A stretch of 52,333 nt of DNA from a bacterium. Lineage in GTDB: Bacteria > Patescibacteriota > CPR2 > UBA1875 > JAJYID01. Position numbers and translations under genes: made by a program. The DNA is taken from the NCBI GenBank assembly GCA_021796415.1, contig JAJYJC010000004.1, positions 1-52,333 on the forward strand, read 5' to 3'. The stretch's first letter is position 1. Each line of letters starts with the position of its first letter. Positions 1 to 9,892 of this stretch are shown in pieces. The notes under the pieces were generated by a model. It searched no databases, was not told the DNA's origin, and was given only the letters and a program-made list of their open reading frames with translations.

Positions 1-186
1 GACACATTTTTTATCTTAAAAGTTAAAAATATAACCTTTTATGGCTTTAGAAGGGAATTAAATACCGATTTCAGCCACCCAAAATCAAGCATTAAGCCGG
101 AAAAGAGACTGTAGTAGAGCGTTTGATGTCATGTCGCACAATGTATCTTCTACGACTCTTTAGAAGTTGATCCAGGTGTCCGCTAT

Positions 187-1002
187 CTACTTATAGAATA
201 CCCGGTTTTTTATTCTCATATCGAGATATGTAAGGTTTTTGCGGGATTTAATCTCATTGCTGCCCAGAGCAGTCACTAGATTGTTTAGCTCATTTGCAGG
301 ATCCCTGGTCGTATCAAAAACTATATAAAAACCAAGACTTGAATAAACATTAACTTCGTTAAAGTTTTCGTTTATTTCTATACTCGTAATTTGCCCACGG
401 GTGGCACCGGAAAAGTTTTGACCAATATATTTAATAAAATTAATAAAATCAGTGGTCACTAGGTTCTTCCCTATTTCAATAGGTAAATTCTTTTTGTCCG
501 TAACTATTGGCAGGTTTTCTCTTTTTTTATCAAGAACGGCGGCAGCCCTTCCCTTTTCATCAATTAAATAATATTTCCCGCCGCTCATCCATTGCATCTC
601 GGACGTGTATTCTTCTATCGTGACCTTTATGCCTTTGGGGTATTCTTTCTGTATTTTTAATTTTTTTAATGAGTAATCCTTTTTCATTTCCTGGACAAGT
701 GAGTCGGTGTCAAACAAGAAGATATTTTTCTGAACAAGCTCGCTATCCATTTTTTTATCAATCATTGCATGAATAACTCCGGAATCTATCTCTTTAGTCC
801 CCTCTACCTTGACACTGCTTACAGTGAAAGCTCCTGAGAAAAACATTAAATAGAGAATTCCCAAAACAAAGAAGCCGGCTAATACATAGAATATCTTATT
901 AAAATCAAACTCAGCGGGGGAGTCGATTTCTGTTCTCTTGTAAACGAGTTTATTCTGTGCTGCCTTTGTTCTGTCGGCTCTTTTCGGAACGCTTCTTTTC
1001 AC
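187..1002 (-). CDS. ftsQ: Cell division protein FtsQ/DivIB-like (POTRA domain)
   Basis: Basic N-terminus, single TM, POTRA-like 'FTVSSVKVEGTKEI'; located downstream of murG in a dcw cluster. Confidence 0.8.
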   Translation of the reverse strand: MKRSVPKRADRTKAAQNKLVYKRTEIDSPAEFDFNKIFYVLAGFFVLGILYLMFFSGAFTVSSVKVEGTKEIDSGVIHAMIDKKMDSELVQKNIFLFDTDSLVQEMKKDYSLKKLKIQKEYPKGIKVTIEEYTSEMQWMSGGKYYLIDEKGRAAAVLDKKRENLPIVTDKKNLPIEIGKNLVTTDFINFIKYIGQNFSGATRGQITSIEINENFNEVNVYSSLGFYIVFDTTRDPANELNNLVTALGSNEIKSRKNLTYLDMRIKNRVFYK

Positions 1003-2161
1003 CTTTCCCCTCTTCCTTTAAAGTGTCTTTGTAAAATGCAATTAGATTATCAGCAATTATATCAGCTGAGTCCTCCTTGTAAAATTTATGTACCTTCTCT
1101 TTTAGATAATCAAGCTCCTCTTCGTCATTTAATAGCTTATCAACCTGACTAAACAGTTTCTCTGGCGCCAAGTGGCTTTGAAGCATAACATATGCGGCAC
1201 CTTCCCTGGAAAACGCCTTTGCATTTTCTAGTTGATGATTGTTCGCCGACGACTCATTGGGTATAACAACAGAAGGCTTACCCAGAGCGGCCATCTCACT
1301 CCAAACATTGTTGCTTGCCCTTGTTATAATCAAATCTGCTACAGCAAAAGCATCTTTTAGTTCTCCCGACATAAAACTATAAAGCTTATACCGTTCTTTA
1401 TTTTTTATATCTTTGGTTTTAAATTTTAGCCAATCATAGTCATAATCTCCTGCCACATGTATGACTTGATATTTTTCCAGATATTTTTTCAATCCCTCAT
1501 AAACAAGCATATTTATAGCATGCGCACCCTGACTACCGCATATTATTAGAACAGTTTTCAAATCACTATCTAGGTCAAAAATTTCGTATGCCTTATCTCT
1601 GTTCCCCTTCAATATGTCTTTTCTAACAGGAGTCCCTGAATATACAAGCTTATCTTTCGGCATATCTCTATAATGATTGGTTGGAAAGGAAACAAATATC
1701 GTCTGGGCTCCTTTTAAAAGCATTCTATTTGCAAGCCCGGGAATAACATCACTCTCATGAATAAAGTAGGGAACCCCCTTGATGCGGCAGGCGATACCAA
1801 AAGGCAGAGACACGTATCCGCCCTTCAGGAAAACCATATCCGGACCTTCTTCTTTGATAATTTTAAAAGAATCGAAAATGCCGAGAATAAACTTTGATAG
1901 ATCCCTGGCATTCTTAAATATAGTTGTCGGATCAATGATGTTTAATATTTTATTTCGATGATATCGCCTAAACTTGCCGCTTCTTACCGATAGCATGGGC
2001 ACATTTGCCTGCGGCATGAGCTTCTCCTCCATGCCGCCCCTTGAGCCCACAAATAAAAGTTTTGCGTTTTTGTTTTTATCTCTTAATGCGTGAATGATTG
2101 CCAAGAGCGGCGTAACGTGACCCCCCGTTCCCCCGCCCGCTAGGATTACTTTCATTTCCAA
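950..2161 (-). CDS. murG: UDP-N-acetylglucosamine transferase MurG (ATG at 2155 also possible)
   Basis: MKVILAGGGTGGHVTPLLAI N-terminus and 'RASNNVWSEMAALGKPSVVIP' donor-binding motif. Confidence 0.95.
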   Translation of the reverse strand: MEMKVILAGGGTGGHVTPLLAIIHALRDKNKNAKLLFVGSRGGMEEKLMPQANVPMLSVRSGKFRRYHRNKILNIIDPTTIFKNARDLSKFILGIFDSFKIIKEEGPDMVFLKGGYVSLPFGIACRIKGVPYFIHESDVIPGLANRMLLKGAQTIFVSFPTNHYRDMPKDKLVYSGTPVRKDILKGNRDKAYEIFDLDSDLKTVLIICGSQGAHAINMLVYEGLKKYLEKYQVIHVAGDYDYDWLKFKTKDIKNKERYKLYSFMSGELKDAFAVADLIITRASNNVWSEMAALGKPSVVIPNESSANNHQLENAKAFSREGAAYVMLQSHLAPEKLFSQVDKLLNDEEELDYLKEKVHKFYKEDSADIIADNLIAFYKDTLKEEGKGEKKRSEKSRQNKGSTE

Positions 2162-3284
2162 CCCTTTCTCTGGTGCTAGATGATATGTTTAATAAGATTC
2201 CGCAAGACGCGATCATCAAAACGATCGATGTCCCGCCAAAACTAATAAAAGGCAGCGTCACGCCGGTCAGAGGCACAAGCGATAAAGCCGCGCAAATATT
2301 TAAAATGGCCTGGAAGACAACCCAACTGGTTATACCAACGGCAATGAGCCTTGTGTATGCATCCTTTGTATCCTTTGCAATTTGATATCCCAAAAACCCA
2401 AAGGCAGCAAATAAGAAACAAATGCCAATCGTACCCAAAAGACCCTTCTCTTCACCTATTATAGCAAATATTGAATCGGTTGAAGCCTCGGGCAGATATC
2501 GGTATTTTTGCAGGGATTGTCCAAATCCCCTGCCTATAAGCCCGCCTGAGCCGATGGCAATGAGCGCTTGTTTTGTCTGGTATCCAACTGCATGATCCGC
2601 ATATTGGCTTGGGTTTAAAAATACTAAAAATCGTTGCATTCTATAGGGCGATATTTTTATTAAAGCCAAGAGGCCCGCTACGCCCGTAGCGCCTATGCCA
2701 AGAAGGTGGCTGGCCTTTGCTCCCGACACAAAGTACATGGTTATGGCGATAACAACTATGACAAGCAAGGTACCCATGTCCGGCTGAGCCATCACTAAAA
2801 TCACCATGACACCCAGCAAAGCAAGGAAAGGAAGCGTGCCGCGCATAAAATCCCGCACGTCTTGGCCTTTTTTTTCAAACAAGCTGGCAAGATATATAAT
2901 TATTGAGAATTTAAGAAGGTCAGACGGCTGAATCTGGATTGGGCCAAGATCAATCCACCGCCTGGCTCCGCCGTGCTGCACGCCAATGTGTGGAATTAGA
3001 ACCGCAACGAGCGCTATTAAACTCACTGCAATCAGAGGGAAAGAAACCTTCTTCCAAAACTTCACGTCTATTTTATAAAAAGCTCCCATCAAAATGAAGC
3101 CGAGAATAATGCCAAAAACTTGTTTTATAAACATGTATCTGGAGTCGCCATATTCCTGAAAGCTGATAACGCTTGACGCGGAGCTTAAAAAAATTATCCC
3201 GAATATAACAAGCAAGACTATAACCACAAATAAGCTAAAGTTTGGGGCTCTTTTTCTTAAATGCGCCTTTGAAAAATTACTCAT
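2076..3284 (-). CDS. ftsW: FtsW/RodA family lipid II polymerase
   Basis: Polytopic SEDS protein, 'PEASTDSIFAIIGEEKGLLG' and 'PLTGVTLPFISFGGTS' motifs. Confidence 0.93.
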   Translation of the reverse strand: MSNFSKAHLRKRAPNFSLFVVIVLLVIFGIIFLSSASSVISFQEYGDSRYMFIKQVFGIILGFILMGAFYKIDVKFWKKVSFPLIAVSLIALVAVLIPHIGVQHGGARRWIDLGPIQIQPSDLLKFSIIIYLASLFEKKGQDVRDFMRGTLPFLALLGVMVILVMAQPDMGTLLVIVVIAITMYFVSGAKASHLLGIGATGVAGLLALIKISPYRMQRFLVFLNPSQYADHAVGYQTKQALIAIGSGGLIGRGFGQSLQKYRYLPEASTDSIFAIIGEEKGLLGTIGICFLFAAFGFLGYQIAKDTKDAYTRLIAVGITSWVVFQAILNICAALSLVPLTGVTLPFISFGGTSIVLMIASCGILLNISSSTRERVGNESNPSGRGNGGSRYAALGNHSRIKR

Positions 3285-4313
3285 TTAACCGTAAATAAAT
3301 CTTAAAACTAAACCCAAAACGCAGGCTATGGCTCCTATGATCCAAAATCTCATGGTGACTTTTGTCTCCGGCCATCCCTTTGCCTCAAAATGATGATGGA
3401 TGGGAGTCGACAAAAATATCTTTCTGCCCCACAGTTTCTTCGCGAAAAGCTGTAAAATCACCGATAACGTTTCAACCACAAAAACAAAGCCTATTATAGG
3501 CAGTACGAGAACTGAATTGGTAAGCATCGCAACCACGCCAAGTGTCGCCCCCATAGATACTGCTCCCGTATCACCCATAAAAAACCTGGCCGGATAAACA
3601 TTGAACCAGGTGTATGCGAGTATGGCGCCGATTAAGGTACCGCAAAATGCCGCGATGCCGTAGTTGCCCTGGAAGAAGGCTATTATTAAAAATGTTAGAA
3701 ATGATGCTGAGAGTAAGCCTCCGGACAATCCGTCTAGGCCGTCTGTTATATTTACCGCATTTGCGCTTGACACAAAAACTAAGACAAACAACAAGATATA
3801 TAGCCAGCCAATGTGCACATCGCCGACAAAAGGAACATTTATCGCATTGTATCCGAGCTTAAAATAAAACCACAGAGAACCGGCAAGCGCGATAATGAGA
3901 AGCCAAGACATTTTTATCTTTGCCTTGAGCCCGCCGACGCCATTTCCACCAGATTTTATATTTACAACATCATCAACTATTCCGAGCAATCCGACCGAAC
4001 CAATGGTAAAGAGCGGCAACCATGTCTGAGCCCTATTTAAATTAAAGGCTACTGTTAGAACAAGCACCGTCCCCCAAATAATCACGCCTGCCATAGTCGG
4101 TATGTTTCTTTTGTGTTTTTCCTTGTGGAGTTTGTTGAATACGGGGGTTTCGTCGCCGTTCATATCAGTTCCCCTAATTTTCTTCCACCATTTGTATTTA
4201 TAGGCAAAATGTGTGAAGACGGGCGCTATCAAAAGCGCCATGACAAATGAAGCTCCTGATAGCATACCTATCTTCAAAAGCTGTTGTACCATTTCCGGAT
4301 TTGTTATGTTCAT
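3285..4313 (-). CDS. mraY: Phospho-N-acetylmuramoyl-pentapeptide transferase
   Basis: 'NITDGLDGLSGG', 'FMGDTGAVSMGATLG', 'TPIHHHFEAKGWPE' motifs. Confidence 0.97.
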   Translation of the reverse strand: MNITNPEMVQQLLKIGMLSGASFVMALLIAPVFTHFAYKYKWWKKIRGTDMNGDETPVFNKLHKEKHKRNIPTMAGVIIWGTVLVLTVAFNLNRAQTWLPLFTIGSVGLLGIVDDVVNIKSGGNGVGGLKAKIKMSWLLIIALAGSLWFYFKLGYNAINVPFVGDVHIGWLYILLFVLVFVSSANAVNITDGLDGLSGGLLSASFLTFLIIAFFQGNYGIAAFCGTLIGAILAYTWFNVYPARFFMGDTGAVSMGATLGVVAMLTNSVLVLPIIGFVFVVETLSVILQLFAKKLWGRKIFLSTPIHHHFEAKGWPETKVTMRFWIIGAIACVLGLVLRFIYG

Positions 4314-4336
4314 TCCCTGCTCATAATTTAATTAAT

Positions 4337-5581
4337 TTACTTATTTTCCCATTCCGGGCCTTGTCTGCATAGAAGCTTTGGGGCATCATCCGGGTTTTTC
4401 ATAATTTCCCTTACGGCCTTTTCCATCCTGGATGCGTTTTGCGATCCTTTCAGTAGAATGACGTCGCCTTTTTTGATGAAATCTTTAAGGTATCCACCAG
4501 CTTCAAGAGAATCCTTGAAACTCAAAACGCTTTCCTTTTTTGCCCCTCCTTGGATAAATGTCTCTGCCAGATATTCTCTGGGGGTGTCACCCACCGTTAC
4601 TAGAATATCACATTTTCCGATTAAATATGCGCCAATTTCAGCATGAGCTTCTTTTTCGTAATCTCCAAGTTCTCCCATGGTACCCAACACGGCTATTCTC
4701 CTACCCTTAAAATCTGCTAAGGCGTCTATGGCGTTTTTCATGGAGGCGGGGTTTGCATTGTATGAATCGTCGATGATGGTAGAATCATTTATGCCCTTAA
4801 TGACATTCAACCTGCCTTTAACCGGGATAAATCCGTTCAAGCCCTTGATAATTTCCGTAACATTCATGCCTGACCCCACACCGACAGCTGCCGCGGCGCC
4901 AAAAACATACAAAAGATGGCCACCCAGCGCCCGCGTTTTTATTTCCGCGCCTTCGCCTTCAATATTTAATTTGTTTACGGACCCTTTTTCAGAGACCTTC
5001 TGACCAACAATGTGTATTTCTTTCGATTCCCTGCCAAATGTTATTTTCCTTGCCTCCTTTGGAACTTTCATATTTTTCACATATTTATTGTCAGCGTTTA
5101 AAATCCCAAAATCGCCTTCTTTAAGCCCGGCAAAAATCTTTGCTTTCTCTTCTACGATTGAATCTATGTCTTTAAACTCCTCGAGATGCACGCCGGATAC
5201 ATTAGTCACGACAGCTATATTTGGTTGGACAACACTCAATAGATATTCTATGTCACCCGGTTTGTCGGCACCCATCTCTAAAACGCAATAATCATACTTT
5301 GTTTTTCTCAACGCCCTAGAAACAGAAATTATTGTAAGCGGCAACCACCCGGCTTTAGACTTTGGAACCTTCATTTGGAGTATTGCCAGAGGCAGCCCAA
5401 ACTCGGTATTATACCCTTCTTCTGCGGTTAAAACTTCATATTTAGAACTTAAAACAAGGCTTATAGCCTTTTTTGTTGACGTTTTCCCGGTACTGCCCGT
5501 GACCGCAACTATTTTATATTTATTTCTCTTTAAGGCTATCTGTGCTGATAGCCTTAAAATGTATTTTACAACCGTTTTCAT
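4337..5581 (-). CDS. murF: UDP-N-acetylmuramoyl-tripeptide--D-alanyl-D-alanine ligase (Mur ligase)
   Basis: Mur ligase P-loop 'VTGSTGKTSTKK', 'DDSYNANPASM'; ATG at 5581 overlaps ftsI stop (TAATG), so the longer track ORF is likely over-extended. Confidence 0.88.
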   Translation of the reverse strand: MKTVVKYILRLSAQIALKRNKYKIVAVTGSTGKTSTKKAISLVLSSKYEVLTAEEGYNTEFGLPLAILQMKVPKSKAGWLPLTIISVSRALRKTKYDYCVLEMGADKPGDIEYLLSVVQPNIAVVTNVSGVHLEEFKDIDSIVEEKAKIFAGLKEGDFGILNADNKYVKNMKVPKEARKITFGRESKEIHIVGQKVSEKGSVNKLNIEGEGAEIKTRALGGHLLYVFGAAAAVGVGSGMNVTEIIKGLNGFIPVKGRLNVIKGINDSTIIDDSYNANPASMKNAIDALADFKGRRIAVLGTMGELGDYEKEAHAEIGAYLIGKCDILVTVGDTPREYLAETFIQGGAKKESVLSFKDSLEAGGYLKDFIKKGDVILLKGSQNASRMEKAVREIMKNPDDAPKLLCRQGPEWENK

Positions 5582-7305
5582 TATTTCTCCGTTGGTGGAA
5601 TTTGGTAATAGTTTAGAAGCTTCTGCAGCATCTCTCCAACTGTAGGTGCGGCCGAGAGTTCTGCCCAATCCACATTTTTTGGTTCGTCAATTTTTGCCAT
5701 AACTACGAACCTCGGATTTTCAGCTGGCGCAAAACCAATAAATGATCCGATTTCCCTATTGGCATAATAACCGCCCTTAGGATCAGGCACCTGGGCCGTA
5801 CCGGTTTTGCCGGCCACCTTATATCCGGGAACTTTGGCTAGGTGCCCTTCGCCGTGATCCACCGTATCAATAAGCATTTGCGTAAGCTTTGTCGCTGCTT
5901 CCTGGGAAATAGCTTGTTTCCCCGGCTTTTCATCACCGCCACCAACATCTTGCCCGCCAACAGCCTTGCCTTCAAGCAAGTATGGCTCCATCATTTTACC
6001 ACCGTTTGCAATTGCTGCATATGTGGTAATCATTTGGAGAGGTGTTACACCGATACTTTGCCCAAAACTCATCGTTGCATAAGTATGGTCATTGGATTCG
6101 GCGGGCAAATTTATAATGCCGCTAGCTTCCGTTCCCTGAGGAGCCTCAATGCCAGTAGGCAATCCGAAGCCAAATTTTTTTACATAACTATAAAAAAGAT
6201 CTTTGCCTAAAAGTTTCTCTACATAAGATGCCCCAGTATTTAAAGAGTATTCTAAAACGAAAGTCATATTTACTTTACCATAGGCCTTCAAAAGAGCATT
6301 TTTAATTGTATATCCATCTAAAGTTACGCTTCCAGTGTCAGTAAAAGGGGTGTCCGGTTCTATTTTGCCTGTATCAAGCCCGGCTGCCATAGTAATTGCC
6401 TTAAATATTGATCCTGGCTCATACAAATTACTAATAGCGGAATTTTTAAACAAAGAATAATCCTTAACATCATTATATTTATTCGGGTCAAATGTGGGAC
6501 TGTTTGCCATAGCCATTATCGCACCCGTCTTTGGATCCATGACAATTATCGACCCGGATTTTCCACCATACTTTTTTATCGCATTGGCTAAGGTATTCTC
6601 GGCCATAGCCTGAACATCACGATTAATTGTTAAAACGATATCTTGGCCATCTTTTGCGGGAACCGAAACATCACGTCCTGTAAGTATCTTGTTGCCCAGT
6701 GAATCCGATTCCGCCTTGTATAAACCCGGTGTGCCTTTTAAGGTGCTATTAAAGTACTCCTCAATCCCACCAACGCCGTTATCATCACCGTTAACATAAC
6801 CCAGAACTTGGCTTGCAAGCTCATTTTCAGGGTAAACGCGCCACGACTCCGGCTCGAGCCCTACAGCCGGATCGTTTAGGCTTTTAATGGCTTTAGTTTC
6901 TTCATCGCTGATTTTCTTTTTGATGGGAATATATCTTTTAGATTGCGCTGTACTAAAAAGGTTTAGGATATCCCCCTTATTCATATTTAAAATTTTGGCT
7001 AAGTTTTCGGCTGTTTTATCCTGGTCCTTACTGTTTGCCAGGTCGACAAAGGCATTATTTAAGGTTTCATTGGTCGCCAGAGGATACAGGCTTCCATCCA
7101 TATCCTTAACGTAAATAGTGCCTCTTTTAGGCTTAATTTCGTATTGCGACCATTGTTGTTGCTTCGCCGCATCAGCATATGTCTTGTTTTCAAAAACTTG
7201 CAATTGAAACAAACGAATACATATCGCTACAGTAATGATCACCATGAAGATAAATAGATATTTTATCCTTTTCTTTTGAATTTGTAGGTTTTGGTAGCTT
7301 TTCAT
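5581..7305 (-). CDS. ftsI: Penicillin-binding protein FtsI / PBP2-type transpeptidase
   Basis: PBP dimer domain, 'EPGSIFKAITMA' SxxK, 'SLNTGA' SxN, 'KTGTAQ' KTG motifs. Confidence 0.93.
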   Translation of the reverse strand: MKSYQNLQIQKKRIKYLFIFMVIITVAICIRLFQLQVFENKTYADAAKQQQWSQYEIKPKRGTIYVKDMDGSLYPLATNETLNNAFVDLANSKDQDKTAENLAKILNMNKGDILNLFSTAQSKRYIPIKKKISDEETKAIKSLNDPAVGLEPESWRVYPENELASQVLGYVNGDDNGVGGIEEYFNSTLKGTPGLYKAESDSLGNKILTGRDVSVPAKDGQDIVLTINRDVQAMAENTLANAIKKYGGKSGSIIVMDPKTGAIMAMANSPTFDPNKYNDVKDYSLFKNSAISNLYEPGSIFKAITMAAGLDTGKIEPDTPFTDTGSVTLDGYTIKNALLKAYGKVNMTFVLEYSLNTGASYVEKLLGKDLFYSYVKKFGFGLPTGIEAPQGTEASGIINLPAESNDHTYATMSFGQSIGVTPLQMITTYAAIANGGKMMEPYLLEGKAVGGQDVGGGDEKPGKQAISQEAATKLTQMLIDTVDHGEGHLAKVPGYKVAGKTGTAQVPDPKGGYYANREIGSFIGFAPAENPRFVVMAKIDEPKNVDWAELSAAPTVGEMLQKLLNYYQIPPTEK

Positions 7306-7329
7306 ATGGCACCCGAAACTGTAATTTCA

Positions 7330-7668
7330 TTATTTATCAAATGCCACATTTGTTTGTGAGTTCACATAATCTACTTGTTTGGTTGGAACCATATCGGTCT
7401 TGGGAACGTCTTTTTGTATCCCCTGGATGGATTCTAGCCTCGCCGCCTCTACTTCTAACTGCTGGTTCTCGTCGGACAATTCCTTCGTCTTTTGCTCTAA
7501 TTTGGCAATTTTGTCACCTTTCATGGTCATTTGGTTGGTCTGTGACAACAGAAATATGCATATGGGAAGAATGATAAAGACTGCCGTGAAACCAATGGCC
7601 ATCTTGCCCATTTTGAATTGTCTTTTGTACCTTTTGTTAAAAACTTTTTTCTTTTTTCTGTTTCTCAT
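7330..7668 (-). CDS. Small TM coiled-coil protein, FtsL-like
   Basis: Single TM plus coiled coil between rsmH and ftsI; assignment by position and topology. Confidence 0.6.
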   Translation of the reverse strand: MRNRKKKKVFNKRYKRQFKMGKMAIGFTAVFIILPICIFLLSQTNQMTMKGDKIAKLEQKTKELSDENQQLEVEAARLESIQGIQKDVPKTDMVPTKQVDYVNSQTNVAFDK

Positions 7669-7740
7669 GTCTTCCTCCTTTTTGTTTTTGTTTTAATCAC
7701 CTGCCTGCCGGCAGGCCCTCCTTTAAGATGTTTGCTTGTT

Positions 7741-7822
7741 ATTGGTTAATTGGTTTATCGGTCAGTTGGTATGCGGGGTTATTGTGCACTACCCATAAAC
7801 CCATGCGCCTATTTACCTATCT
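7741..7822 (-). repeat. Intergenic repeat family B (GGTTAAT.../...ATTNACC hairpin) at rsmH-ftsL
   Basis: attggttaattggtttatcggtcagttgg...cccataaacccatgcgcctatttacctatc. Confidence 0.75.
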
Positions 7823-8744
7823 TTTGTATTACTCTGAGTTTTGCGCTTCTCGATCTCGGATTTTCATTTAATTCCTCCTTGCTTGCCGTTATCGGCTTTT
7901 TTGTAAGGATTTTTACCCTTTTCTCGTGTCCGCACTGACACTTTGGAATCTCCGGCGGGCAGATACACCCTTTTGCTTCTTTCTTGAAATATTGCTTTAC
8001 AATGCGATCTTCCATCGAATGAAATGTTATCACCCCAAGTCTTCCGTCTGTTGCTAGTAAATCAATTGCTTGTGGAAGAAATTTTTCCAAGCTTCCAAGC
8101 TCATCATTTACCTCAATCCTTAATGCTTGAAACACTTGGGTTGCCAGATGTATTTTGCCCCTTTTAAGCCCCTTCTTCTGATATGTTTTCTCGACTAACT
8201 CTGCCAGAGTTTTTGTAGTTTTTAGAGACTTAGAGCCCCTTATCGCCACAATTTCTCTCGCTATTGTCTTTGAAAGCCTCTCTTCGCCGTATCTTTGGAA
8301 TATCCCGACCAGATCTTCTTCGCCGTAATCGGATAAAATCTTTTCGGCGGTCAATTCCCTGTCTTTATCCATTCTCATGTCAAGCGGGCCGTTTTCCCTG
8401 AAGGAAAATCCCCTTTCCGGTTGGTCCAGTTGATATGACGAGACTCCTATGTCGGCTAGTATCCCGCTTGCTAGATTTAATCCCTTTCTATCAGCAATTT
8501 CGCTTATTTGTGAGAAATTTGCCTTTTCTATGATTAGGTTTGGATATTTCGGCGCTAAATTGGCTTTTAGCCAGTCTACAGCTTCCTGGTCTTGATCTAA
8601 TCCCAGCAACGTGCCTTTGGGACCGATTGCGCGCAAGATAGCTTCTGCGTGGCCGCCAAAGCCTATTGTCGCATCGATAAAGACCTCGCCCTCTTTCGGA
8701 CTTAAATGCGCTAAAACTTCTTGTAAAAGTACGCTCTTATGCAT
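7809..8744 (-). CDS. rsmH: 16S rRNA (cytosine(1402)-N(4))-methyltransferase RsmH (MraW)
   Basis: MHKSVLLQEVLAHL start, 'DATIGFGGHAEAIL', 'ADIGVSSYQLDQPERGFSF'. Confidence 0.96.
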   Translation of the reverse strand: MHKSVLLQEVLAHLSPKEGEVFIDATIGFGGHAEAILRAIGPKGTLLGLDQDQEAVDWLKANLAPKYPNLIIEKANFSQISEIADRKGLNLASGILADIGVSSYQLDQPERGFSFRENGPLDMRMDKDRELTAEKILSDYGEEDLVGIFQRYGEERLSKTIAREIVAIRGSKSLKTTKTLAELVEKTYQKKGLKRGKIHLATQVFQALRIEVNDELGSLEKFLPQAIDLLATDGRLGVITFHSMEDRIVKQYFKKEAKGCICPPEIPKCQCGHEKRVKILTKKPITASKEELNENPRSRSAKLRVIQKIGK

Positions 8745-8767
8745 CGTTTCACTTTCTAACGAATTAA

Positions 8768-8868
8768 GAATCAAACGAATCTACAAATACCGCTAATTTT
8801 TACTAACCTATTTGTAACTGTTTGGAACATTTGTAGATTTGTTTAAAAATTTGTAATACGTTACTCAC
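8768..8868 (-). repeat. Degenerate family A-like copy upstream of rsmH
   Basis: aaacgaatctacaaat...atttgtagatttgttt...atttgtaatacgttac. Confidence 0.65.
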
Positions 8869-9254
8869 TACTTTTCCATAAGTAGCCGGCAGCAACCAAA
8901 TGGGTAGAACTTTTTAGGTTCTCGTTTTTATTTTTGTTTTTTAGAACAAAAAGCAGGATTTTATTGGGCTTAAATTTTTGAGAACATCCGGCGAGATGCC
9001 GGATAAATTTAAGAGATGGATGTTGTTTAGATTGAGTTTTTCAACTCTAGGTTCGTGATTACTACCAGCTATTTACGGAAAAATTATCATATTTAGTTGT
9101 CAAGGTTCAGCTCAATCTTCTTTGAATTCTCGTAACTCTTGCGGTTCTGAATTTTCAACGACCAATTTTCAATTTCCAATCAATTTCTAATTCTCAAATT
9201 GGGATTTTATTGGATATTGGTAATTGGAAATTAGTCATTCAATAAATCAATGTG

Positions 9255-9686
9255 CTACATTTCAAGCGATTCGAGCTGTTCTGCTATCTGTGTCGAATCC
9301 TTTTCAACCCTAGCCTTATACTCTTCCCATTCCTTGGTGTCCCAAACCTCAATTCTTGAATAAACGCCAACTATTACCGCATTTGTCTTTAACTTTGCAA
9401 ACTCCCGCAGGTTTTGTGGGATGTTTATTCTTCCCTGTTTATCAAGACTGCAATCGTTTGCGCCGGACAAAACCATTCTGGAAAATGCTCTGGCGTTTGC
9501 TTGGGTGTAGGGCATGCTTGAAAGCTTTGGTGCGATTTTCTCCCATTCTTCCTTCGTATAGACAACCAGAACGTTCTCGAGGCCTTTTGTGATGACTACG
9601 CCATCGCTCAACTTGCCCCGGAACTTTGCCGGTAGAGCTATTCTGCCCTTCTCGTCTATGGAATGTCTGTATTCGCCTATAAACAT
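9255..9686 (-). CDS. mraZ: Transcriptional regulator MraZ
   Basis: MFIGEYRHSIDEKGRIALPAKFR and second 'CSLDKQGRINIPQNLR' repeat; start set at MFIGEY. Confidence 0.95.
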   Translation of the reverse strand: MFIGEYRHSIDEKGRIALPAKFRGKLSDGVVITKGLENVLVVYTKEEWEKIAPKLSSMPYTQANARAFSRMVLSGANDCSLDKQGRINIPQNLREFAKLKTNAVIVGVYSRIEVWDTKEWEEYKARVEKDSTQIAEQLESLEM

Positions 9687-9696
9687 TTCTTTAAAT

Positions 9697-9742
9697 CCCC
9701 ACTTTTCACCACTTTCAACCATTTTACCCCACCCATAACCAC
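9697..9742 (-). promoter_or_regulatory. MraZ-box array: five direct repeats with exact 10-bp period upstream of mraZ
   Basis: Minus strand: GTGGTTATGG GTGGGGTAAA ATGGTTGAAA GTGGTGAAAA GTGGGGATTT; matches known MraZ operators (TGGGN repeats with 5-nt spacers). Confidence 0.85.
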
Positions 9743-9856
9743 GTTGTAAAGACTTTTTTACCTATAGCCCCACTTGATGGATGAAGTGCATTTTTGAGCA
9801 CAAAAACCGGTTATTTTGGTACGATTTTGTGCTCAAGCGTGTCTTTGTCCACAAAA

Positions 9857-9892
9857 ACAAAAAAGAGCCTTTCAAAAATTGCTCTTTTTTGT
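9857..9892 (-). terminator. Rho-independent-type terminator downstream of the csaA-like gene (could act bidirectionally)
   Basis: ACAAAAAAGAGC (9857-9868) / GCTCTTTTTTGT (9881-9892), 12-bp perfect stem, U-tract in both orientations. Confidence 0.75.

Noticed and set aside
1-186. Possible structured RNA in the extreme left spacer (agagactgtagtagag...cttctacgactct)
   Set aside because: Pairing is imperfect and the region is cut by the window edge; insufficient support.
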